Shown: in pieces, positions 1-11,803 of the stretch
Numbering within the stretch: the stretch's first letter is position 1
Layout of the letters: every line of letters starts with the position of its first letter
Origin: Paenibacillus koleovorans NBRC 103111
GTDB taxonomy: Bacteria; Bacillota; Bacilli; Paenibacillales; NBRC-103111
Length of the DNA stretch: 64,000 bases
Direction: 5' to 3'
Assembly: GCF_004000845.1 (NCBI RefSeq)
Contig: NZ_BIMA01000002.1
Span: 85,260 to 149,259, forward strand
Made by a program: the position numbers and the translations under genes
Notes under the pieces: model-generated
What the model saw: the letters and a program-made list of their open reading frames with translations, nothing else
What the model was told of the DNA's origin: nothing
Database searches by the model: none

Positions 1-481
1 CTGGCAGGTCCGCCATCCGCTTGACCAGCTCCACCGTCTCAGCCCCAGGCTCACCCCCGCAGCGACCTAAGCCCGTATTAATGTCCACGTATAACGGCAC
101 GCGAAAACCGGCACGCACGCCCATATCCGACAACCCTTTCGCCACTTCCACATTGTCGGTGCTGACCGTAATGCGGGCCAGGCTCATCAGCCGCTCCAAC
201 CGGTCGAGCTTGCTTGCGCCTACAATCGGAAAAGCGATCAGAATATCCTCGATGCCGCCCTCAGCCATCACTTCCGCTTCGCCCAGCTTCGCGACAGTAA
301 TGCCGCAAGCGCCGTAGCGAATTTGCTCCTTGGCGATCCAGACGCTCTTATGCGTCTTCGTATGCGGACGAAGCTTCACACCCGCCTTGGAAGCGAGCTC
401 CGCCGTCTTGCGCAAGTTCCGATCCAGCACATCCAGATCGATCATTACCGATGGGGTGTCCAGCTGCTCAATCGTCGTCAT
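1..481 (-). CDS. DSD1/D-threonine aldolase-like PLP enzyme, N-terminal part (cut by window edge)
   Basis: Reading leftward from ATG at 481-479 the frame is open to the window edge, giving the first 160 residues. It starts MTTIEQLDTPSVMIDLDVL and continues with LRPHTKTHK, the segment that carries the pyridoxal-phosphate lysine in fold-type III alanine-racemase-like enzymes of the D-threonine aldolase / D-serine dehydratase (DSD1) family. Further family-like segments are TVAKLGEAEVMAEGG and VDINTGLGRCG. A strong AAGGAGG site lies at 495-501. Known members cleave or dehydrate beta-hydroxy D-amino acids in the cytoplasm; which substrate applies here cannot be said. The C-terminal metal-binding domain is outside the window. 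The gene sits downstream of the ABC permease pair but beyond its terminator, so it is probably a separate unit. Confidence 0.8.
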   Translation of the reverse strand, partial: MTTIEQLDTPSVMIDLDVLDRNLRKTAELASKAGVKLRPHTKTHKSVWIAKEQIRYGACGITVAKLGEAEVMAEGGIEDILIAFPIVGASKLDRLERLMSLARITVSTDNVEVAKGLSDMGVRAGFRVPLYVDINTGLGRCGGEPGAETVELVKRMADLP

Positions 482-639
482 GCTCTCTCCACATCCTCCT
501 TGGCCTGTAAGAATGAAAGCGCTAGAGCTTCATTCCTCGTTCGATTCCCCTTGATGGTAACATCGAAACGATTTTCCATCAAGAAAAACATTTCACAAAC
601 AGAAAAAACACCCCGAAGGATGCTTTTCCGTTGTTTTTA

Positions 640-666
640 AACGAAAGGAGGAGCCTGCGCCCCTCC
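640..666 (-). terminator. Rho-independent terminator of the sugar permease pair
   Basis: On the minus strand an 8-bp stem (GGAGGGGC / GCTCCTCC, one G-T pair) with loop GCAG is followed by TTTCGTTT. It begins about 10 nt after the stop codon of the LplC-type permease. Confidence 0.75.
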
Positions 667-675
667 CCGTTCCTG

Positions 676-1563
676 TTACCCTTTGATCGAACCGATCAGC
701 ATCCCTTTTACAAAGTACTTCTGCAAAAACGGATAGATGATCAGAATCGGTATGATCGCTACAACGACCGTCGCCATCTTGACTGTCTCAGGCGGCAGCT
801 GCTGCATATCCTGGCTCGTGACGTTCAGCTCCTGGCTGACGCTCGGCGAGATGATCATATTCCGCAAGACGACCTGAATCGGCATCATATCCTTGTCCGT
901 CAAGTACATAACCCCTGCGAAGTATGCGTTCCAGTGACCCACACCGTAGAATAGACCGAGCGTTGCGATAATCGGCATCGAGAGCGGCAATACGATCCGC
1001 AACAGCGTCTGCATGTCGCTGCAGCCGTCCACCTTCGCCGCTTCCTCAATCTCAGCCGGCAAATTCTCGAAGTACGTTTTCATAATCAGCATGTTAAACG
1101 AAGATACCAGGCCCGGAATAATGAGCGCCCAGATCGTATTCAGCATGTGAGTGGCGCGAACGACCAAGTACAGCGGGATCAGACCGCCGGAGAACAGCAT
1201 CGTGAATACGATCCCCATCAGCACATAGTTGCGGCCCGGCAAAAACTTCTTGGACAGCGGATACGCCAGCAGCATCGTCACCATGATGTTCAGGAACGTA
1301 CCGACCGATGTTACGATAATCGTAATCTTCAAAGCGTTCGGAACGCGATTGCTTGAGAAGATGAATTTATAAGCTTCCAGCGTGGTTTTCTCAGGAATTA
1401 CCACGAATCCGCCGTTACGCAGCACCTCGGTAATCGGTGTAATCGACATGACTACAACGTAATAGAGAGGAAACAACGTAGCCAGTCCAAACAGAACCAT
1501 TGATGTGTACAGAATAACGTCGACGAAGCGATCCGATTTCGTTTTTTGCAATAAGAATGACAT
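676..1563 (-). CDS. Carbohydrate ABC transporter permease, LplC/YtcP type
   Basis: 295-residue integral membrane protein with about six hydrophobic segments and the binding-protein-dependent permease EAA loop near residues 173-195 (EEAAKVDGCSD followed by LPLSMP). The opening KSDRFVDVILY and the ending FVKGMLIGSIKG are typical of the LplC/YtcP permeases that pair with LplB in Paenibacillaceae. It would form one half of the membrane channel importing an oligosaccharide, with the ATPase probably supplied by a shared MsmX-type protein encoded elsewhere. It lies 15 nt downstream of the LplB-type gene. No substrate-binding lipoprotein gene is adjacent, so the substrate is unknown. Confidence 0.9.
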   Translation of the reverse strand: MSFLLQKTKSDRFVDVILYTSMVLFGLATLFPLYYVVVMSITPITEVLRNGGFVVIPEKTTLEAYKFIFSSNRVPNALKITIIVTSVGTFLNIMVTMLLAYPLSKKFLPGRNYVLMGIVFTMLFSGGLIPLYLVVRATHMLNTIWALIIPGLVSSFNMLIMKTYFENLPAEIEEAAKVDGCSDMQTLLRIVLPLSMPIIATLGLFYGVGHWNAYFAGVMYLTDKDMMPIQVVLRNMIISPSVSQELNVTSQDMQQLPPETVKMATVVVAIIPILIIYPFLQKYFVKGMLIGSIKG

Positions 1564-1578
1564 AGTTTCTCTCCTCCC

Positions 1579-2544
1579 CTACCAGATTCCCGAGCCGCCG
1601 AGTTTTTTGGCTATCTTGTTTGCCGAGATGACCAGAACGAAGCCAATGACCGACTTGAAAAATCCGACAGCCGCAGCGACGCTGAAATCCAGCTGCTCGA
1701 TACCTCGTCGGAAGACCCATGTGTCGATGATATCCCCGACATCGTACACCCGCGCATTGAGGAAGATATAAATCTGCTCGAACCCGGCGTCCAGAATGTG
1801 GCCGATTCGGAGAATGAGAAGCAGGACGAATACTTCGCGGATGCCCGGCAGCGTAATGTGCCAGATCTGCCTCCAACGTCCCGCGCCATCCACGACCGCC
1901 GCCTCGTACAATTCCGTGTTGATCGTAGCGAGAGCAGCCAAGTAGATGATGGCACCGAAGCCCGTATTTTTCCAAATATCCGTCAAAATGATAAGTGGTC
2001 GGAACCAATCCTTGTCGGTCAATAGATTGAGCGTCTCTCCCGTATGGTCTCTCCACCAAGTGGAGATCAGACCGGCATCCGGAGCAAGGAACGAGAACGT
2101 CAAGCCGTAAACGATGATCCAGGAAAGGAAATACGGACCGTAAGTGACTGTTTGTACAGCTTGTTTAAACCATTTGACGCGAATTTCGTTCAGGATCAAG
2201 GCAAGCAACACGTCTGGAAGCATATTGAACAAAATCCGGTAAACACTAATAACGAGCGTATTGCGAATCAATTTCAGAAAATCGGGCGAGTCGAACATGA
2301 CCTTGAAGTTGTCGAACCCGACCCATTCGCTTCCCCAGATTCCTTTAACCAGGTTGTACTTCTTGAAAGCGATCATGAGACCGCCCATCGGGACATAATG
2401 GAAAATAATGTAATATAAAACTCCAGGCACCATCATCAAATAAAGCCAGCGATAACGGATGAATTGTTTCCAAAGCGAAACTCCTTCTTTTTGGGGAGTC
2501 TTTGGGGGTGTCATCGTATCTGCCGCAGTATGTTGCATGCTCAC
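1579..2544 (-). CDS. Carbohydrate ABC transporter permease, LplB type
   Basis: 321 residues from the preferred GTG start at 2544-2542, which has GGAGGA nine bases upstream; ATG at 2538 is an alternative, and the frame stays open further upstream to 2643. The protein opens with hydrophilic residues, then LYLMMVPGVLYYIIFHYVPM, the usual first segment of LplB permeases. The EAA loop is LYEAAVVDGAGRWRQIWHITL. It is the partner of the following LplC-type permease in a sugar importer. A catabolite-repression-like site and a promoter-like sequence precede it. The pair has no linked binding protein and differs from the complete transporter at 39.8-43.4 kb. Confidence 0.9.
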   Translation of the reverse strand: MSMQHTAADTMTPPKTPQKEGVSLWKQFIRYRWLYLMMVPGVLYYIIFHYVPMGGLMIAFKKYNLVKGIWGSEWVGFDNFKVMFDSPDFLKLIRNTLVISVYRILFNMLPDVLLALILNEIRVKWFKQAVQTVTYGPYFLSWIIVYGLTFSFLAPDAGLISTWWRDHTGETLNLLTDKDWFRPLIILTDIWKNTGFGAIIYLAALATINTELYEAAVVDGAGRWRQIWHITLPGIREVFVLLLILRIGHILDAGFEQIYIFLNARVYDVGDIIDTWVFRRGIEQLDFSVAAAVGFFKSVIGFVLVISANKIAKKLGGSGIW

Positions 2545-2650
2545 TGTTAGCACTCCTCCGTATGAAATTTCGGCTGTCTTGCTTGCGTTCCGTAACGAGT
2601 ACATTCCGGGCAGCGAAACGTGTCGGAGGAACCAGTAAATCAAAAGACAG

Positions 2651-2664
2651 GTAAAGCGTTTTCA
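2651..2664. promoter_or_regulatory. Candidate cre (CcpA) site upstream of permease pair
   Basis: GTAAAGCGTTTTCA matches 12 of 14 positions of the cre palindrome TGWAANCGNTNWCA. It lies between the predicted promoter and the start of the LplB-type gene, where a bound CcpA would block transcription. The location before a sugar importer supports it; the two mismatches weaken it. Confidence 0.4.
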
Positions 2665-2682
2665 TGCGCAACACTAATAATT

Positions 2683-2712
2683 ATCATAATTCAAAAACAT
2701 AAAGTAATACAA
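2683..2712 (-). promoter_or_regulatory. Possible promoter of the LplB/LplC pair
   Basis: On the minus strand TTGTAT (2712-2707) and TATGAT (2688-2683) are separated by 18 bp in an AT-rich stretch. This would give a leader of roughly 130 nt. It is a sequence match only. Confidence 0.4.
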
Positions 2713-2942
2713 GTAATAGAACTGTGCTGAAACTGTCTTTAATTAGTCTTTTTTTATAGTTTTTTTGTGCAAAGCTCTAAAATTGGTTCTTAACTTGGTC
2801 TCCTTCCCTGCTCTTGTTGAACATATCCAATTCCAATACCTGTATCGTTACATGTATTATTTCTCACCAAATCGTATCACAGGCTGCTATTTCCGCGCAA
2901 TCATAAAAATCGACACAAATCGCGATGGACAACGTGGGCAGA

Positions 2943-2970
2943 AAGAAAAGAAAACCTGCCGGGTGGCAGG
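2943..2970 (-). terminator. Terminator of the YhfH-like gene
   Basis: On the minus strand a perfect CCTGCC / GGCAGG stem with a four-base loop is followed by TTTTCTTTTC, beginning about 15 nt after the stop codon of the 54-residue zinc-ribbon gene. Confidence 0.8.
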
Positions 2971-2985
2971 CTTCCTCAGGGTCGA

Positions 2986-3150
2986 TCAAGCGTCTCTGCG
3001 AGAGGTTGGAAATGAACTGTACAGGCTGGAATCCTGGCAATCCGGGCATTGCGTGACATAACACTCGTTCTGCTCCTCCAAGGGATTGCCGCACTTGTCG
3101 CATTGCTTAACAGGTAAATTGTCGAAAAAATCTTTGGCGGGGATTAACAT
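2986..3150 (-). CDS. yhfH: Small zinc-ribbon protein, YhfH-like
   Basis: 54-residue protein starting MLIPAKDFFDNLPVKQ, with ATG at 3150-3148 and an AGGAGG-type site at 3158-3164. Two CxxC pairs (CDKC at 17-20 and CPDC at 35-38) separated by an EEQNECY segment look like a zinc ribbon, and the FFDNLPVKQC opening resembles the short YhfH-like proteins of Bacillaceae. The function of that family is not known to me. The C-terminal tail after the second pair is longer than I recall for the family. It has its own terminator, so it is a single-gene unit. A longer overlapping reading frame (2864-3103) has no ribosome binding site and is not believed. Confidence 0.7.
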   Translation of the reverse strand: MLIPAKDFFDNLPVKQCDKCGNPLEEQNECYVTQCPDCQDSSLYSSFPTSRRDA

Positions 3151-3279
3151 CGCGGACCTCCTCCAGGTCGGAATGAACAGCTAAACAGGCGCTTCGCAAT
3201 TTGTACTAATACAGATTTTGAGATGTGTTTTTATTATATAACACACATTTCGAATTGGCTATCGCAATTTTCAGATTAT

Positions 3280-3308
3280 TTGACAATCGCATGCCCATTC
3301 CTCACAAT
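3280..3308 (+). promoter_or_regulatory. SigA-type promoter of ywbE
   Basis: TTGACA (3280-3285), a 17-bp spacer and CACAAT (3303-3308). A transcript starting near 3315 would exclude the upstream in-frame starts at 3225 and 3291 and supports the start at 3345. Confidence 0.6.
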
Positions 3309-3344
3309 GGTGAAAATGGTGAAAAGAAGGGATCGATCTACCGT

Positions 3345-3548
3345 ATGGACGGACAGCTTAGAAGCCGGATCACACCCGGGATGGAAGTCAATATCGTCTT
3401 GAAGCAAGACCAGGGCACCGGTAAATTAACCCGCGGCGTCGTTCAGCGACTGCTGACGAAATCGCCGACTCATCCGCATGGCATTAAGGTGCGATTGACG
3501 GACGGACAAGTCGGCCGGGTCAAAGAAATTATCGAAGCCCCTCGGTAA
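3345..3548 (+). CDS. ywbE: YwbE family conserved small protein (DUF2196)
   Basis: 67 residues from ATG at 3345. The core ITPGMEVNIVLKQDQGTGK, then LTRGVV, HPHGIKVRL and DGQVGRVKEI, is the signature of the YwbE family, a short beta-rich domain of about 65 residues found widely in Bacillales and other bacteria, with no assigned function. The frame is open further upstream, but the promoter at 3280-3308 and the family length both favour this start. The GAAGGG ribosome binding site is about 13 bases upstream, a rather long spacing. The gene is monocistronic and ends in a hairpin. Confidence 0.85.
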   Translation: MDGQLRSRITPGMEVNIVLKQDQGTGKLTRGVVQRLLTKSPTHPHGIKVRLTDGQVGRVKEIIEAPR

Positions 3549-3568
3549 CTTGCTGACCGAAGGGCTTC
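3534..3568 (+). terminator. Terminator hairpin after ywbE
   Basis: GAAGCCC-C-TCGGT pairs with ACCGA-A-GGGCTTC across the ywbE stop codon. The T tract is poor (TTCACTATT). It may serve both ywbE and the converging thioesterase gene. Confidence 0.6.
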
Positions 3569-3572
3569 TTCA

Positions 3573-3989
3573 CTATTGCACCTTATAGGAGCCGGTCCCC
3601 CACGATCCGAGCCGGCCTTCCGCATCGCGAATTTCTCCTTGCGTCGTAATGATGCTGCGGCTTTGGTGGATGATCGTGCCGGTTACGGTGACGAGACCCA
3701 GCTCGAGAGGAACGAGGTAGTGCATGTTCAGATTCGTCGTGACGATTTTAATGCCCGGTCTGGCGAACATAGCCGCCAGACCCATCGCGTTGTCGAGCAG
3801 CGACGCGTGAACGCCGCCGTGCAAAATCCCGATCGTATTCAAGTGCCTCTTCTCCGCTTCCATCGTCACTTTCACATAGCCGACTCCTGCCTCATGCAGC
3901 TCGCAGCCGAGCAGCTCCCAGAACGTCCCGCTGGCCGATTCCAGCAGCTTCTCCAGAAATCCGTCCGGCAGCTGTAAAGGCGTACTCAT
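3573..3989 (-). CDS. PaaI-type hotdog thioesterase
   Basis: 138 residues from the ATG at 3989-3987. This start overlaps the fadE stop by four bases (ATGA), indicating translational coupling; the frame extends upstream but only within fadE. The segment LNTIGILHGGVHASLLDNAMG is the hotdog-fold PaaI/YdiI-type motif, with HGG and the acidic D nearby. Such enzymes hydrolyse acyl-CoA thioesters in the cytoplasm. As the last gene of the beta-oxidation operon it probably releases CoA from dead-end or accumulating acyl-CoAs. The exact substrate cannot be read from sequence. Confidence 0.85.
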   Translation of the reverse strand: MSTPLQLPDGFLEKLLESASGTFWELLGCELHEAGVGYVKVTMEAEKRHLNTIGILHGGVHASLLDNAMGLAAMFARPGIKIVTTNLNMHYLVPLELGLVTVTGTIIHQSRSIITTQGEIRDAEGRLGSWGTGSYKVQ

Positions 3990-5761
3990 AGTATGACGTA
4001 CCCTTCGTTCGAGATAACCCGCTTGGCGATCGTCCTGCGCAGCGCGATGCCGTTGTCCGGCGTACGGCGGGACAGCTTCTTCACGATCGACAGCTGGATG
4101 CGCTGCATATCGCCCGATTGCATCGAAGCAACGGCTGCTTCCGTCCATTCCGCCACTCGGGCGAAAGCATCTTGTACGAACGCTTGTGTCATAGTGACGG
4201 GGAGTGCCGCCTTCGTTTCCCCTCGGGTCGACATAAGCTTCCTCGTCCTCAGCACCGCGCTCTCCATCGCATAAATCTGGATCATCGTATCCGCCAGCAG
4301 CGCCAGCGTCTCCTGCTCCCGCTCCAGCTTCGTCCCGTACTTCTGCACGGCGATTCCGCCCGCCATCAGGAACAGCTTCTTCGCATTTTCAGTCAAATAC
4401 GCTTCCTTGTCGAGCGGAGCTTCGAATTCCTGCTGCGGCATGAAAGAGATCAGCTCCTGCTGCAGCGCTTCAACCTGTTCCATCAGGGGCAGCTCGCCCT
4501 TGAGCGCCTTTTTCAGCAGCGTACCCGGGATGAGCAGCCGATTGATTTCGTTGGTCCCTTCGAAAATGCGGTTGATGCGCGAATCCCGGTAAATGCGTTC
4601 GATCTTATATTCCTGAATATAGCCGTAGCCGCCGTGAATCTGAACGCCTTCGTCCGCCGTGAAATCGAGCGCTTCGGTACCGAATACTTTGATGATTGAG
4701 CACTCCAGCGCATATTCCGCGATACCTCTCGCTGCCGCCTCTCCGGCATTGTCTGCCGTCGGGTCGAGCGACTGGAGCGCGGCGTCGATCAGTCCCGCCG
4801 TCCGATACACCATACTCTCCAGCACATACGTGACGATATTCATATCGGCGAGCTTCTGGCCGATGAGCGGGAACGAAGAGATCGGCTGGCCGAATTGGGT
4901 TCGCTGGTTGGCATATGCAGTTGCTAGCCCAATCGATTCTTTCGCGCCTCCCAGACAGCCCGCCCCCAGCTTGAAACGGCCGATATTCAGGATGTTGAAA
5001 GCGATAATATGGCCTTTGCCCGGCTCGCCTAGCAAGTTCCCGACCGGTACATGGACATTGTCGAGGATGACCGGGCGGGTCGAGGAGCCCTTGATGCCCA
5101 TCTTCTTCTCTTCCGGCCCGAAGCTGACCCCCTTCATCGTACGCTCCACGATGAAGGCGCTGAACTGCTGCCCGTCGATCTTCGCATAGACGATGAAGAT
5201 GTCGGCGAAGCCGGCGTTCGTGATGTACTGCTTGGCGCCGTTCAGCACGTAGTGCGAGCCGTCGGCCGTGAGCTTCGCCGCCGTCCTGGCGCCTAGCGCG
5301 TCGGAGCCGGAAGACGGCTCCGTCAGGCAATAGGCGGCGATTTTCTCGCCGGTGGCGAGCTCCGGCAAGTACTTCTCCTTCTGCGCGCGCGAGCCGAAGA
5401 AGACGATCGGCAGCGTGCCGATGCCGACATGCGCGCCGACGGAGAGCGCGAAGGAAGAAGCCTTCGCCAGCTTCTCGCTGATGACCGTCGAGCTGACCTT
5501 GTCGAGGCCGAGGCCGCCATAGGCTTCCGGCACATCCACGCCGAGCAGGCCAAGCTCCCCGGCTTGCCGCATCAGCTTGACGGTCAGCTCGTAGTTCAGC
5601 TTCTCCAGCTCCTCGTCGTGCGGCAGGACGGAACCGTCCACGAACTCCGCCGTCGTGTCCCCGATCATTCGCTGCTCCTCGGTCAAATCCTCCGGCGTCA
5701 TGATCGCCGGCGCCGCCGGCTGCGCCAGCACGAAGCTGCCTCCTGCAATTCGAGTTGCCAT
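3986..5761 (-). CDS. fadE: Acyl-CoA dehydrogenase FadE
   Basis: 591-residue flavoprotein, the length of the Bacillus FadE (YusJ) / very-long-chain type with a C-terminal extension beyond the roughly 380-residue core. The FAD/acyl-CoA segment AAYCLTEPSSGSDA (about 143-155), the GYGYIQEY segment and the catalytic-base motif FEGTNEINR (E401) are all present. It catalyses the first step of beta-oxidation, forming trans-2-enoyl-CoA and passing electrons to EtfAB encoded just across the FadR operator. It lies 21 nt after fadA and overlaps the thioesterase gene by four bases. FadR control through 11750-11767 is inferred from operon structure. Confidence 0.93.
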   Translation of the reverse strand: MATRIAGGSFVLAQPAAPAIMTPEDLTEEQRMIGDTTAEFVDGSVLPHDEELEKLNYELTVKLMRQAGELGLLGVDVPEAYGGLGLDKVSSTVISEKLAKASSFALSVGAHVGIGTLPIVFFGSRAQKEKYLPELATGEKIAAYCLTEPSSGSDALGARTAAKLTADGSHYVLNGAKQYITNAGFADIFIVYAKIDGQQFSAFIVERTMKGVSFGPEEKKMGIKGSSTRPVILDNVHVPVGNLLGEPGKGHIIAFNILNIGRFKLGAGCLGGAKESIGLATAYANQRTQFGQPISSFPLIGQKLADMNIVTYVLESMVYRTAGLIDAALQSLDPTADNAGEAAARGIAEYALECSIIKVFGTEALDFTADEGVQIHGGYGYIQEYKIERIYRDSRINRIFEGTNEINRLLIPGTLLKKALKGELPLMEQVEALQQELISFMPQQEFEAPLDKEAYLTENAKKLFLMAGGIAVQKYGTKLEREQETLALLADTMIQIYAMESAVLRTRKLMSTRGETKAALPVTMTQAFVQDAFARVAEWTEAAVASMQSGDMQRIQLSIVKKLSRRTPDNGIALRRTIAKRVISNEGYVIL

Positions 5762-5782
5762 CGTTCGCGTTCGCCTCCTCTG

Positions 5783-7018
5783 TTAGTTGCCCGGCTCGCC
5801 GCCGCCGTAAACCTCGAACACCCCCGCCGCTCCCATGCCGCCGCCGATGCACATCGTCACGACGCCATAGCCGCCGCCCCGTCGCCGCAGCTCTTGCACA
5901 AGCGAGACGCTCAGCTTCGTGCCGGTACAGCCTAGCGGATGGCCGAGGGCAATCGCTCCGCCATTCACGTTGACGCGCTCTTCCGGGATCGCCAGCTCGC
6001 GGATGATAGCAAGACATTGCGAGGCGAATGCCTCGTTGATCTCGAACAGCGAGACATCGTCTTGAGTGATGCCGGCCAGCCGCAGCGCCTTCGGGATCGC
6101 CTCAACCGGGCCGATGCCCATCACTTCGGGCGGGACGCCGGCCAAGGCGAAGGAGCGGAAGGCGGCGAGCGGCTCGAGGCCGCGCCGGTCCGCCTCCTCG
6201 CGGCTCATGAGCAGTACGGCCGCAGCGCCGTCGCTGACCGGCGAGGCGTTGCCCGCCGTGACTGTGCCGCCAGCCGCGAACGACGGCGGCAGCTTCGCCA
6301 GCGCCTCGAGCGACGTGTCCTCGCGGACGCATTCGTCGCGGGCGAATACGCGCGGCTGTGCCCTCAGCTTGCCGGCAAAGGCAGGGACCGGAAGCGCGAC
6401 CGGGACGATCTCGTCGTCGAACTTCCCCGCCGCTGCGGCTGCGGCGGCCTTGCGATGCGACGACAGCGCGAACCGGTCCTGGTCCTCCCGGCTGATGCCG
6501 TATTGGCGGGCGACGTTCTCTGCGGTATGGCCCATGCCGATGTAGATTTCCGGCTGCTTCTCGAGAATGCCGGGATGCGGCGACAGCTTGAAGCCGCTCA
6601 TCGGCACATGGCTCATGCTCTCTACTCCGCCGGCGATCACCGCCGCCGCCTCGCCCAGCCGGATGCGGTCGGCGGCATAAGCGATCGCCTGCAGGCCGGA
6701 CGAGCAGAAGCGGTTCACCGTGATCGCGGGTACGGTGACGGGAAATCCGGCGTACAGCGCCATGATGCGGGCGAAGTTCAAGCCCTGCTCGCCCTCCGGC
6801 ATCGCACAGCCGATGACGATGTCCTCGACCGCGTCGGCCGTGAAGCCGGGCGTGCGTTCGACGACCGCTTGCAGCACCGCGCGGCCGAGATCCTCGGCCC
6901 GCGTCTCCGCAAGCGAGCCCCGTTTGCCGCGGCCGACTGCGGTGCGGGCGACCGCGACGATCACCGCATCGCGCGGATTCGCCGCCGATGTTCCATGTTT
7001 AGCGCCTGGCAATGGCAT
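5783..7018 (-). CDS. fadA: Acetyl-CoA C-acyltransferase (thiolase) FadA
   Basis: 411 residues. The three thiolase catalytic positions are visible: the acylated C105 in [11 protein letters not shown]360 in [10 protein letters not shown], and C390 in TMCIGGGMG. The enzyme cleaves 3-ketoacyl-CoA to acetyl-CoA and a shortened acyl-CoA. It sits 13 nt downstream of fadN and 21 nt upstream of fadE, matching the fadNAE order of Bacillus subtilis. The first ATG (7018) is only three bases from a strong AAAGGAGG, so a TTG two codons later is a possible alternative start. GC-rich stretches give long spurious frames on the other strand here. Confidence 0.94.
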   Translation of the reverse strand: MPLPGAKHGTSAANPRDAVIVAVARTAVGRGKRGSLAETRAEDLGRAVLQAVVERTPGFTADAVEDIVIGCAMPEGEQGLNFARIMALYAGFPVTVPAITVNRFCSSGLQAIAYAADRIRLGEAAAVIAGGVESMSHVPMSGFKLSPHPGILEKQPEIYIGMGHTAENVARQYGISREDQDRFALSSHRKAAAAAAAGKFDDEIVPVALPVPAFAGKLRAQPRVFARDECVREDTSLEALAKLPPSFAAGGTVTAGNASPVSDGAAAVLLMSREEADRRGLEPLAAFRSFALAGVPPEVMGIGPVEAIPKALRLAGITQDDVSLFEINEAFASQCLAIIRELAIPEERVNVNGGAIALGHPLGCTGTKLSVSLVQELRRRGGGYGVVTMCIGGGMGAAGVFEVYGGGEPGN

Positions 7019-7031
7019 TCGCCTCCTTTCG

Positions 7032-9463
<2,432 letters not shown>

Positions 9464-9467
<4 letters not shown>

Positions 9468-11656
9468 CGAATCGCCTCCCCTCCGAATACCGATTCCGCC
9501 AGCAGCTCGGCCACGTCGCGGGCTTTCACCCGTTCCTCGGCTTCCAGCTGCTTCGTGCCGTCTTCCATCATCGTCAAGCAATACGGACAGGCGCTCCCGA
9601 TCACGTCGGGCTTTACGGCGAGCGCCTGGCTTACGCGCGCCACATTCACGCGGGTGCCGGTGTCGTCCTCCATCCACATACGGCCGCCGCCCGCCCCGCA
9701 GCATAACCCATGCTCCCGTGAAGCGGCCATCTCCACCGCTTCCACACCCGGGATTGCCCGCAGAATTTCCCTCGGCGGATCAAATGCGCCGTTGTAGCGC
9801 CCCAGGTAGCAGGAATCGTGATAGGTCACTCGCGCCTCGACCGCAAACGTCGGCTTGAGCCTTCCTTCCCGCAGCAGCGCGGCGAGCAGCTCCGTATGAT
9901 GCAGCACTTCGGCCTGCAAGCCGAAATCCGGATATTCGTTTTTCAAAATATTGTACGTATGCGGACATGCAGTCACGATGCGGCGCACGCCATATTTCTC
10001 GAAGGTCGCGATATTGTCCGCCGCCAGCTGCTGGAACAGCATTTCGTTGCCGAGTCTGCGCGGCGTATCGCCGGAGTTGCGCTCTTCATTGCCCAGTGCG
10101 GCGACGTTGACCCCAGCTTCCGCCAGCAGTCGGACAAGCGCGCGCATCACCTTCTGGGTCCGGCGGTCATATGCGCCCATCGAACCCACGAACAGCAAAT
10201 AGTCGAAGCTCGGATTTTGCTTCACCGTCGGCAGCCGCTCCGCCTCCAGCCATTTGGCCCGGTCGTTACGGTTCAGCCCCCATGGATTCCCTTGCCGTTC
10301 GATGTTCGTCATGGCGCGCTGGCCGTCCGTCGGCAGGCTTCCCTCCATCAAGACGAGGTGGCGGCGCATGTCCACCAGCTTATCGACGTGGCTGTTGCCG
10401 ACCGGGCAATGCTCCTCACAGCTGCGGCATGTGGTGCAGGCCCATATTTCGTCCTCTGTCATTACGTCGCCTACTAAAGCAGCTTCTGCGGCGGAAGCCC
10501 CCTCAGCCTGTTGCCAGCCTAACTTCTGACGCAGCATCGTCGGAGCAATGTCTAATGCTGTACCATCACCCTTATCCATAGCCGTATCCTCTGTGTGAAA
10601 CCGGTGGCTGCCGCTCACTCCATTGCCGAAGGCGAGAGCCGGCATCCAAGGTGAACGCGATGTAATTGCAGCGCCTTTCTCCGTCAGATGGTCGCGAAGC
10701 TTAACGATCAGATGCATGGGGGACAGCAGCTTGCCGGTGGAGGCGGCGGGGCACACATTCGTACAGCGGCCGCATTCGACACAGGCGTACAGATCAAGCA
10801 GCTGCTTGCGAGTAAAATCTTCGACCCGACCGACTCCGAACGTGTCAACGTCCTCCGCTTCCAGGTCGAGCGCCTCCAGCTTTCCCCGTTTGTCGTTCCT
10901 TTTCCACCATAGATTGACCGGAGCGGTGATTAGGTGAAAATGTTTGGATTGCGGGATATAAACAAGGAAACTCAACAAGATGATCAGATGCAGCCACCAA
11001 AAAGTGTAATAAGCCGATGAAACCACCCATTTCGGCCAAGCGGCCAGCCCATACGCGATTGCGGAAGCGATCGGCGCTTTCCATGTATAGCTCGATTGCT
11101 GCTCCAGCAGCCTGTCGAACGCGAGCGTGAACAGGATGGCTATCATCAAACCGCCGATGAAGAGCAGCACCAGCGATGGCTTCCAGCCACGTTTCAACCG
11201 TTTCAATTGCTCGACATACCTGCGGTACCCTGCGTAAATCACCGACAGCAGCACAATCACAACCGTCAGCTCCTGGCTGAACAGAAACCACTCGTACGCC
11301 GGAAATGGCAGCGCGTGACCTGTAAGCCCTTTCCAAATCATATCAACCGCCCCAAGCTGGAGTGCCAGAAAGCCGTAAAACAGCAGCAGATGCATCAGCC
11401 CGCTCCGCCAATCGTGAAGCAGCTTGCGATGCCCCAGCACTTGCCTCAGCCAGTCGCGGACGCCTCCACCGCTCGTTTCTCCGGATTCCGGGCTTTTTCC
11501 GTCGGGACCAAGCGGAGCCGAATTCGTCCTCCCTCCCGAGGACTCTCGCCCCAGCTTCATATACAACATGCGATGATACGCCGCCTTGACGAACAGAACG
11601 AACCCCGCTCCCGCTACCGCGCCCGCAAGCACCGCGTTCAGCCCTTTCCACAGCAT
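9464..11656 (-). CDS. fadF: Membrane iron-sulfur oxidoreductase FadF (heterodisulfide-reductase-like)
   Basis: 730 residues from ATG at 11656 with a GGGAGGAGGGG site; the frame is open to 11764 but that start falls inside the FadR operator. Several N-terminal membrane segments resemble the gamma subunit of nitrate reductase/HdrE-like proteins. They are followed by two 4Fe-4S motifs (CVECGRCTNVCP near 292-302 and CTTCRSCEEHCP) and a C-terminal pair of cysteine-rich domains (DSCYLGRY, CCGAGGGRM). It is the FadF/YwjF family, thought to pass electrons from electron transfer flavoprotein to the quinone pool during beta-oxidation. It is the first gene of the FadR-controlled leftward operon. Confidence 0.88.
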
Positions 11657-11749
11657 GCCTGCGCTTCCCCTCCTCCCGGTTCTCTCCGACTCGAGCCTGT
11701 CTGTTTCTATTCCCCGGCTCCGGGTCATACACATATACCGAAGATCGAC

Positions 11750-11767
11750 TGAATGAGCGTTCATTCA
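11750..11767. promoter_or_regulatory. FadR operator in the divergent fadF / fadR promoter region
   Basis: TGAATGAGCGTTCATTCA is an inverted repeat with perfect TGAATGA/TCATTCA arms, matching the operator known for Bacillus FadR (TGAATGA N4 TCATTCA). It lies between fadF (leftward, start 11656) and fadR (rightward, start 11804), so a single site can repress both directions and release them when long-chain acyl-CoA binds FadR. Confidence 0.9.
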
Positions 11768-11803
11768 TCGTAGTAGAAACTTATGAGGCGTAAGGGTGGT
11801 CCC

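Noticed and set aside
2864..3103. 79-residue reading frame overlapping the YhfH-like gene
   Set aside because: The 54-residue frame on the same strand has a proper start, ribosome binding site, CxxC pairs and terminator; the longer one crosses the terminator hairpin.
4605..6017. Long antisense reading frame (470 residues) within fadE/fadA
   Set aside because: It is an alternate frame of high-GC fadE/fadA sequence, has no ribosome binding site and its product is a low-complexity Arg/Ala sequence.
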